Assembly (NCBI GenBank): GCA_963922205.1 | Contig: CAWUHX010000255.1 | Coordinates: 248,001-312,000, forward strand | Length of the DNA: 64,000 nucleotides | Source of the DNA: Romanomermis culicivorax | Taxonomy: Eukaryota > Nematoda > Enoplea > Mermithida > Mermithidae | Reading direction: 5' to 3' | Part shown: positions 57,100 through 64,000 of the stretch, piece by piece | Position numbering within the stretch: position 1 is the stretch's first letter | Layout: each line of letters begins with the position of its first letter | Notes under the pieces: model-generated | The model's input: only the letters and a program-made list of their open reading frames with translations | Database searches by the model: none | Told to the model about the DNA's origin: nothing | Made by a program: the position numbers and the translations under genes

Positions 57100-57722
57100 T
57101 GAGCAGTGGTTGCTAAGGTTATGGCCCCTTGTGGAAAAGTGATTTGATGGTCGGGGCACTTTGCTGATGTCACAGCGCCTCATGGTAAAGCATATTGATC
57201 ATTGCCGTCCTTTGCTGAAGTCATGGCACCTTGTAGAAAAGAATTTTGATAGTCCCCGCCCCTTTCTGATGTTGCGGCGCCTCTTGGTAAAGCATTTTGG
57301 TGGACGGCGCACCTTGCTGATGTCAATGCACCCTGCAGAAAGTCATTTTGGTGGCAATCTATTGTTGATGTTGACGCACATTGGGAAAAAATGTTTTGGT
57401 GATGGGCGCCCATTGCTGACGTCGATGGGCCTTGATAGGGAGTAGTTTGAAGATGAGCGCCACTTGCTGACGTCAACACGCCTTGTTGAAAAACATTCTG
57501 GTGATGAGTGCTGAGTGCTGACATCGACATGCATTGCAGGAAATCATTTCTAAGATGAGTGCCCATTTCTGACATCATCGCACCTCTTTGCGGAGTGTTG
57601 TGATGTGGGGCGTCACTTGCTGACATCACGGAGTGAGCGGCAGAGGTGCCTGCCTTAATATAAAGGCAAGGCGAATAATGCACAGGCAAAATACTAGTTA
57701 TAATATGAAAGGGGAGGCGCAC
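57100..57722 (-). repeat. Gag-proximal tandem repeat, about 60-bp unit
   Basis: Nine or so diverged 19-21-codon units with the pattern HHQN.F.QGA.TSA.G, from HLRNDFLQCMSMSAL to DHQITFPQGAITLAT. In DNA they alternate ..GCTGATGTC..GCACCTTG.. blocks. One unit boundary near 57177 carries a stop. Species-specific repeat at the N-terminal side of gag. Confidence 0.75.
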
Positions 57723-57994
57723 GAGAATAATCCATCATAGTTCACTGCTTAATTCACAAAAACCATCTTCTACAGTAACTGTAGCGCTGGGCCATATTGG
57801 GCATGATTGATGTGTTGTACTTGCAGGCGTTTTTATGAAATTGACAAAACTATTAGAAAATCGTGAAAATCGGGGGAAACACACTACAACAGGAACAACT
57901 TTGGCGATATTATTAAACCATAGGAAAGTGTATTTTCGATAAAGTCTCACCAGCAAATTTCTATCAAAATTATCTCTTTCCTCTGTTTTCTAAC

Positions 57995-58402
57995 CATAAT
58001 GTAACGGGGCCCTGAGCTCTGGGGGTCGGACGACTTTTTTCAGACAAGGGGTCACTAATTCCCCAAAAATTTTGGGCGAGAGGTCTGTGAAGGAAAAAAG
58101 TTCGATTTTTTCACCAAAAGAGTCCAAAAAACGGTTCGAAAAACAGTAATTTTTGTTCAAAAAGCGATAAAAAATATATTTGTGGTGCAAAGCGCTGATA
58201 AAATTGACGTTTCTAACCATTTTTTTGTTCACAAATTGCTATTTTCCAGTATTTTTCCGACCGAGAGTATGGGGATCCCTATGACTACCATATGGCTAGC
58301 CATAGGATTGGAAAATCCTGGGGGGGGAGGTCGCCCAATGGCTTGCCATATGGCCGACGATTTCTGGGGGGTCCAATAGCACTTCCCCCCAATTACATGA
58401 TT
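57995..58402. mobile_element. hAT-like MITE, 408 bp
   Basis: Related to 7953-8398: CCATATGGCTAGCCATAGG, GGATTGGAAAATCCTGG, ACTTCCCCCCAATTACATG. Exact 8-bp duplications TTTCTAAC at 57987-57994 and 58403-58410. It lies about 270 bp past the 5' end of the Gypsy element. Confidence 0.85.
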
Positions 58403-58689
58403 TTTCTAACCCAAATAAAAGTTTTCATGATTTATCCATCCAGAAAGAGCATCCTTTTTCTGTGTATTGTTTTATAAAATTTGAAACGGGTCAATCGTGG
58501 CGTTTTAATCAAAATGTGGCAGTTCTTTCCAAAATTTAGTAAAATGTTGGAAATTTTTTGAAAATTGTTGCGATTTTGATTCAAATGATGAAAAACATTA
58601 AGGAGCATACAACAAAAACTTGAAAAAACCCTTTTCCGATGTGTTTTAGCTAAAAAAACCCACGATTTTTTGTTTGTCTGCTTATCTAG

Positions 58690-58807
58690 CGTAAGATTGG
58701 TTATACTCCTTACGCCACGATGGGCTGCCAGGCTGGGCTGGCCCAGCCCAGTGTAGCCTGACGTAAGCGTAAGCTCAGTGTGGTGTAAGTAGTATAATCC
58801 AGCCTTA
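58690..58807. repeat. GGCTTACGCC palindromic repeat
   Basis: GTTATACTCCTTACGCCACG..GCCAGGCTGGGCTGGCCCAGCCCAG..GTGGTGTAAGTAGTATAATCC, an imperfect hairpin related to 51441-51507. Confidence 0.65.
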
Positions 58808-58809
58808 AG

Positions 58810-59400
58810 GCAGATGTCCACTGATTGATGTATTTCCTGCTGAAACATTAACGTTGAATATGCAACTACCATCTGGTCACCCCACTCAACTAGAACATCA
58901 GAGCCATTGAAAAAGTACAGAAATTACCAATTGATGAGAATGCTTTACTAAAATAAAAAAGAACGACAGTAATATTTAGTTTTCCCACAATACATGAATT
59001 GTTGAGTCAAGTATCAGTTGGTTCATAAGTGATATGGAGCAAAAATCAGCAGGGATATCACGGATGAATGAGGTTTCAACATCATATGACCAATTTTGAG
59101 CCTCACTCAGCTATATTCTGTTTTTTTCCAAATGATCCTCAGTCTGCAGAAAGATGTTCGTGCAAATAATGAATAACCTTTGAACATGTACAGCTTTTTT
59201 ATTCAGGCGAACAAAATGATAAGAAAAGATTCAGGCCTATGGTGCAGGTTTATAGTCCACTCACCAATTTCTAAGGATTATTTGGCTTTCCGAGGCTCAT
59301 TTGAAAATAAGGAGACATAGTTCATTTCATTCAAAATATGGGAAAGCTAATATGATTCAAAAGAATTACCGACAAAGATGCCACTATGGTATGTTGAACG
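58810..59400. other. No recognisable gene
   Basis: Between the palindromic repeat and the foldback element. Short ORFs only and no shared repeat found. Confidence 0.4.
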
Positions 59401-59405
59401 GGATC

Positions 59406-60385
59406 CCGAGGATTGCGTGAAAGACAATTGGGTGAACGACAATTGGGTGAATGAAAATTGGGTGAACGACAATTGGGTGAATGTGACAATTGGTTGAATG
59501 TGACAATTGGGTGAACGACAGTTGGTTGAAAGACAACTGGGTGACTAAGACAATTGGGTGAACGCGACAATTGGGTGAAAATCATAGAAAAGCATTTAGA
59601 CTTGATGGAATGTGTGAAGAAATCTTTATGCACAACTTATGGCCAGTGTGAGGTCCGGCCCATCCAGCTGAGTCAAACATTACCGAAATTTCAACTGCAT
59701 CAAAGAGTTGACTTTCAAGAAAGTCAACTCAACACTGAAAAACAAATCAATCGGTTGAAATGTGTACAAAAGAAAAAATCAGGTTGATCAAGTAATTTTT
59801 TACAATTATAAGTGCTACTAAAATTTCAAAAAACTTTTGTTCTCACTAGATCTACTATACTTTCGAAATCATAGGATACAAATCATTGACAGTGATTGGA
59901 TTAACTATAGTCTGTTTTTTGAAATGCTTCTAAATAATGAAAGCGGAAAACAAGTAGTATTTCAGATTTTCAGTTTGCTGGTAAACAATATATCATACAG
60001 GACTGTAAATTTATGAGCATACTGACCTAAGCTTTACCGATTTTTCTAGTGAAAAATTTTACACCAAGAGCTCCATTCAAACGATTTTGACGACATTACT
60101 GATTTGTGTCGCTTTTTCTATTTGGAAGCATTTCATAAAAAAAGAGTATAACTAACATGTCAGAGATTGAAGTGATTAAAACTAATTTCAGAATTTTGGT
60201 GCTCATTCGATGTAAACTGCAGTGTCTTTTGTTTATTCCAAACATTTTTCACGTTTCTATCGACATAAGTTTTTCATGATTTTCACCCAATGGTTGTATT
60301 CACCCAATTGTCGCATTCACCCAATTGTTGTTCACCAAATTGTCGTTCACCCAATTGTCTTTCACCCGATTGTCGTAGACCCATG
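59406..60385. mobile_element. Foldback element with GACAATTGGGTGAAC tandem arms
   Basis: The left arm (59415-59585) is about ten tandem units of 15-17 bp (GACAATTGGGTGAAC). The right arm (60278-60380) is the inverse, GTTCACCCAATTGTC. The innermost GGGTGAAAATCAT and ATGATTTTCACCC mirror each other. A Tc1-like MITE (59906-60150) lies inside. Plus-strand ORF 59554-59787 ends with a Gln/Lys-rich helix-like segment of unknown identity. Confidence 0.85.
59906..60150. mobile_element. Tc1-like MITE inside the foldback element
   Basis: TATAGTCTGTTTTTTGAAATG at the left, TTTCATAAAAAAAGAGTATA at the right, with AGCATACTGACCTAAGCTTT in the middle, as in the copy at 11796. Confidence 0.85.
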
Positions 60386-60556
60386 CTAAACGATCGATAT
60401 TCAGTTCATCTAAGCTAGATTTCAATGTGAACACTGCTTCGCCCCATTCGAATTTTAAAAAATTTTTTTGTTCTTTAATCTGGAGTCTTGTGCAGTCATA
60501 TTGGTCTTGCTGATTATCAACAGCTAGTTGAAGTTCTCTTGGCCTTCAGTCTAATT
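60370..60556 (-). other. Coding-like segment, unidentified
   Basis: One minus-strand frame reads RELQLAVDNQQDQYDCTRLQ, then FEWGEAVFTLKSSLDELNID before running into the foldback arm. Coiled-coil-like composition. Possibly an exon of a lost gene together with the plus-strand-independent relic at 61130-60885 (MAPDDFRLELKTNEES). No identity. Confidence 0.3.
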
Positions 60557-60559
60557 TTG

Positions 60560-61385
60560 AAATAATGATGTGGGGATTCCTCACTTGATCATTTTCACAG
60601 TAATGTACAATATATTGATTTTTCAGAACTGTCATTACTTCGTTTTTCCAAGGACTTCAGAAGATTAGAAATCTGCATAAAACTAAGACTAGTTTGTTCA
60701 ATACTTTTGATTCAGAGATAGCATTCTTCCAAGTGAGAAAATATCAAAAGCTTCCCCACATCTAGTATTTCTGAGTTTCAGCAGTAAGAGCCAGTGCGTC
60801 ATGTTTTATTTTGCTTGAAAATTTTCTTTTTTCATTGAAATTGCTGAAAGGAATGTTTGAGAGAGTATTTTGAAATTCATATAGCTATGCGATTTCTGCC
60901 CTAAAGTGCGAAGTATGATAGCAAATCCTGCACAATTTTTCACGATCTTTCAAACTGCTTTGTGATTTCAATATGAATTCGATGTGGTCAATTTTCTTAA
61001 GCATGCTTATTAAGGTACATTTTCGACACCATTTTTCTAGAAGCAGAACAAATCGATAGCATGATACCTCAATGCAAAATTGTAGATTCTTCATTCGTCT
61101 TCAATTCAAGCCTAAAATCGTCTGGAGCCATTGCGGCATTATGACATATATGCGATCTAAAAGTACGTACTTTTTCATCCCAATGATTGAACAAGACTTG
61201 GAATTGTAACAAGTCCAGGTTGAACTAAGGCAAATCTTGAAACCGAAAAAGTTGAGTTTACATCAAAAATAAATTGGAGGGAGAGATTCTCCAGATGGCT
61301 GAAACTTGGGTGTCGGTGTCACCAGGATGGGCATGACTTGTCAATTCCAATCGTCCTACTCGAGTTAGGTGATGAGAAGTGGATG
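60560..61385. other. No firm gene; weak minus-strand relic
   Basis: ORF 60885-61094 on the minus strand has plausible composition (CIEVSCYRFVLLLEKWCRKC), with MAPDDFRLELKTNEES just upstream. No family is recognised. Confidence 0.3.
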
Positions 61386-61389
61386 TACA

Positions 61390-61651
61390 CATACATGCAC
61401 ATAGAGAGGGGAGTAGGGGGGTAAACCCCCATAGCCGAGCCCCTGGCCACCCCCCTGACCAAAAAAAAATCGTCAAACACCACACCCTGAACTTTTTCCA
61501 AGACAGCTTTTTTCATGATTTTTGTGCATATTTTGTATGAAAAACAGGTTCGCAGAACTTTTTTTTGTTTTTTTGCTCACCCACCCCCCTACCCCCCTGA
61601 GAAAAAGTCCATGGACCGTCCCCCATGGAAAATTCTTGCCGTGCATGTGTG
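61390..61651. mobile_element. hAT-like MITE, CATACATGCAC ends, 262 bp
   Basis: Starts CATACATGCACATAGAGAGG and ends GCCGTGCATGTGTG. Flanks GATGTACA (61382-61389) and GACGTACA (61652-61659) match at 7 of 8. The interior is close to 18032-18240, with CCCCCCTGACC and CCCACCCCCCTACCCCCCTG runs. Confidence 0.85.
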
Positions 61652-61818
61652 GACGTACAGCACCAGTGGAGACAGCAACGGGCGGTAGTATCAGAATTGC
61701 ACACAGGCTAGGACATAGCTTGATAATTAAGCACCAGGAATCAAGGCGGCTACCACCGACCTTCTTGTGATGTGGTAGGGGCAAAGTGTCAAGTGGTAAC
61801 CCAAACTACAGGTCAGGG

Positions 61819-62634
61819 CCCAATTCCACAAACAAGCCCTTTGGCAAAGGGCACTTTGCTAAAGTGAAAAGGTTTTTTTGCGACAACGTGCACTTTCAAA
61901 AGTGCCCTACCAAAAGTACCCTTTGCAAAGGAGTAACCAACACTTTGCAAAGGAGTAACCAACGCTTTGCGAAGGGCACTTTCTATATTAGAACATGTTT
62001 ATTTACGATATAATTAAATTCTCACTTTGGGGTCATCATCGACTTAAATCTCACTTAGTTTGTGCTAGCTAGCGATATATATTTAGCAAAATAGAGCTTG
62101 CGTTCTGTTAGGCGTTGTAATAATTGTGCCAAGCGCTGTTTAAAAAAATCTCGATTTTTTTCTAATTAGGATATTTCTTGAGCGAGATGTAATTTAAAAA
62201 TTGTAGGCGTCGCCGCCTTCTTGAAAATTAAATTATAGGTTTTGTTAGTCGTCGACTGATAAAATAATCCTAAATTATAAGGTTTTGATTTAATTAGGGA
62301 GACAACTTAGGGAGGAATTACACGATTTCGTCAAAAAAACGCATAAAAATTTCTCACTTTCATCCCAAAGGGACCTCCCCCCTCCCTTTGAAACTTTCCC
62401 TTTACTTTCACTTTGAAAAGTGTCCCTTTTATCAAAGGGTTCATTGTGGAACTAAAACTTTAAAAATTCCCTTTTCCAAAGGGAAATTTGCAAAGTGCCC
62501 TTTTAGTAAAGGTCCCTTTGAAAATTTGTGGAAATCGACTACGACAAAGTGCACTTTGGCAAATCGACTACGACGAAGTGCACTTTGCTAAACAAAGGGC
62601 ACTTTCACGCCAAAGTGCGCATTGTGGAACTGGG
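61819..62634. mobile_element. Element with CCCARTTCCACAA inverted ends, 816 bp
   Basis: Left CCCAATTCCACAAACAAGCC, right GCGCATTGTGGAACTGGG. Both subterminal regions are packed with palindromic words such as CCCTTTGGCAAAGGG and AAAGTGCACTTTG. The centre (62000-62330) is plain AT-rich. Non-coding; superfamily unclear. Confidence 0.75.
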
Positions 62635-62639
62635 TGCAG

Positions 62640-63515
62640 GGGACATGCACAAATACTAAACTGCAAGAATGCATGCAGACTAGTACGAACAACAAAACCG
62701 CAACAAAATATTCAGTCATTCTTATACAGTTGACTGTTGACCCAACCAATGTAGGGATAAACCGGCGAACAGGGCATATTTGACGGCAATAAGGAGTGAT
62801 GATAAGAAGCGACTGTTCAGCCAAAGTGAAGGAATAAGAAATAAAATTCAATAAGAAAACATCACAGAAAAGTGAATGAGGTGTAAAGTTGAAAAGGTGT
62901 AAAGAATGAGGTGTAAAGTTGAAAAGGTGACTAAACAATATTAAGACAATTGGGCGTCAACCTTTTCCCATTGATCTCATGAGGTAGGACAGTCCATGTT
63001 GTTGAGTGGTAGCAAGCTGAATGATTAAATGCGCAACAGAGCCTAGTACTAAAGTTTTGACCTGGTCCCAACGATATGGTTCAAACACTGGTGGCCGTGT
63101 TGGGGTGTTGATGTTTTTGGTCCTAGGCCGGTGGTGGACATTTGAAATGTAAACCAGCTGCAAGACAGCCCGATCATCGGCTAAAGCACCAAAGATGGTC
63201 TGAAACGTCCGATTTTTATAAATCTAAAGTAGAAAAATGAAGTGATATAAATGTAGTAGAAATAAAAAGACAAGGGCGTGTACAGAAAGAGAAATGAGTA
63301 AATTTATACAGACAATACTTTAAGCAGAACAAATTAAATTTTCATGATAATTGAGGCAGTGTGATGATTGGTGAGTGCACTGGGCGACTGGTTTCAGTGA
63401 TAAAAGTGTCTTTGGCATGATGTGGAATAAAAAATTGAGGCACAAAGTTGCAATGATTTGAGGGTGGCCAGGTGCATCGAGGGCATAATGGTGACAACAT
63501 TATTATCAATGTTAC
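62640..63515 (-). other. Possible tail of a second Gypsy polyprotein
   Basis: On the minus strand, about 63200-62957 reads FQTIFGALADDRAVLQLVYI, then RPPVFEPYRWDQVKTLVLGS. It is downstream and on the same strand as the integrase fragment at 63518-63690, so it may be its continuation, but no domain is recognised. The remaining DNA shows nothing clear. Confidence 0.35.
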
Positions 63516-63517
63516 TT

Positions 63518-63690
63518 ACGTCGTTAATAATGAACAGGATAATGAAATTAGTTTGGATTTTGTTACTTTTCCAATTGTTGACAAGGAGCACTAGGTTGTT
63601 GATGCCGATTTTACATTTTTAAGCTTTCTGGTCATAGTACTTCTTACTCAAATTGGTGGTTTTGTGGAGGTGGTCCTTGATCGATTCCTG
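63518..63690 (-). pseudogene. Gypsy integrase C-terminal (GPY/F-like) fragment
   Basis: Reads ESIKDHLHKTTNLSKKYYDQ, an in-frame TAA, then NLVLLVNNWKSNKIQTNF..FIIND before a GTAAGT. This matches the region after the integrase core (HL..A....KYYD..A...F..GD.VLL.N....K.Q..F.GP..I). It could be the missing downstream part of the element at 52020-57722, displaced by later insertions, or another copy. Confidence 0.7.
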
Positions 63691-63854
63691 AAACATTAAT
63701 TGGGCTTATGTAAGGGTGTGTTGATACGCACCATAATTTAGGGGCAACATGAGTCCACAGATGCAATTGTAGTCAAACATATTATGGGGTTCATTACTGT
63801 GAGGCATTTTGAACGATAAGTGACACATAGCAATATGTGGCGTAGCGTTGTAGC

Positions 63855-64000
63855 CAATGTCCCTGTGCTCTATTGTCTCTGTGCTCTAATGTCCATGCTC
63901 TAATGTCTGTGCTCTATTGTTCCATGCTCTAATGTCCTTGCACTCTATTGTCCCTTCGTGCTATTGTCCTGAGCTCTATTGTGCCTCTGCTCTAATGTTT
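63855..64000 (+). repeat. Tandem GCTCTAATGTCC-type repeat, runs off window
   Basis: Units of 11-14 bp such as GTGCTCTATTGTC, CATGCTCTAATGTC, TTGCACTCTATTGTCC. Same orientation and wording as 50835-50985. It may be the arm of a foldback element continuing beyond position 64000. Confidence 0.8.

Larger units (their letters stand above)
52020..57722 (-). mobile_element. Broken Gypsy-type LTR retrotransposon
   Basis: Order on the minus strand: repeat-rich gag (57722-57100), gag (56705-55285), protease (55064-54843), linker (54352-53909), reverse transcriptase (53905-53031), RNase H (53044-52451) and integrase N-terminus (to 52041). The gag-pro-RT-RH-int order marks a Gypsy/Metaviridae element. 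Frames shift repeatedly. The integrase core is lost at about 52020, and no second LTR is seen; an LTR could lie at 57730-57980. Domain details are under the sub-entries. Confidence 0.9.

Noticed and set aside
56477..57445. Plus-strand ORFs overlapping the Gypsy element
   Set aside because: They lie opposite the gag frames, which carry the recognisable order of retroelement domains on the minus strand.

Overview
This is an animal genome window, AT-rich and probably from an invertebrate. Four protein-coding genes can be rebuilt exon by exon. Their introns are mostly 50-65 bp with T-rich acceptors, apart from a few kilobase-sized introns filled by transposable elements. Gene content (HOOK, ETFDH, UQCR10, a secreted PAN-trypsin protease) shows a metazoan but does not fix the phylum. 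A few degenerate CCTAAG/TTAGGC-like hexamers hint at a nematode, too weakly to rely on.

Layout. 1-11069, minus strand: ETFDH, the mitochondrial electron-transfer-flavoprotein:ubiquinone oxidoreductase. Nine exons lie in the window and the C-terminal iron-sulphur part is off the left edge. Its 5.9-kb intron holds a 95-bp tandem array, a 1.67-kb element with long inverted ends and purine-rich DNA. 12836-13207, minus: UQCR10, a 62-residue complex III subunit in two exons. ETFDH passes electrons to ubiquinone and complex III oxidises ubiquinol, so the two neighbours act in successive steps of respiration. 14176-18558, minus: a complete 17-exon HOOK gene (642 aa), a dynein/cargo adaptor. 19-32 kb: a transposon nursery with hAT-like elements that have exact 8-bp target duplications, two nested insertions, a dead hAT transposase and two LTR-like sequences. 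33-39.7 kb: a dead MULE-type transposase with a SWIM zinc finger, large palindromes, a LINE fragment and a 264-bp (ATT)n tract.

40612-49518, plus strand: a six-exon PAN-domain trypsin-like protease with signal peptide and full His/Asp/Ser triad. Two large introns carry more hAT, Tc1-like and foldback elements. A sixth of a kilobase past its end, at 50136, lies a copy of its signal-peptide exon. 52.0-57.7 kb, minus: a broken Gypsy-type LTR retrotransposon, gag through integrase N-terminus, in which the protease and reverse-transcriptase motifs both carry an Asp-to-Asn change. 58-64 kb: more hAT MITEs, a foldback element with tandem-repeat arms, an 816-bp element with inverted ends, and a second Gypsy integrase C-terminus.

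The most distinctive feature is the density of short non-autonomous elements whose ends can be proven by 8-bp duplications, especially a group with CATAC(C/A)TG ends and G- or C-rich flanks. No complete transposase for them is present here.
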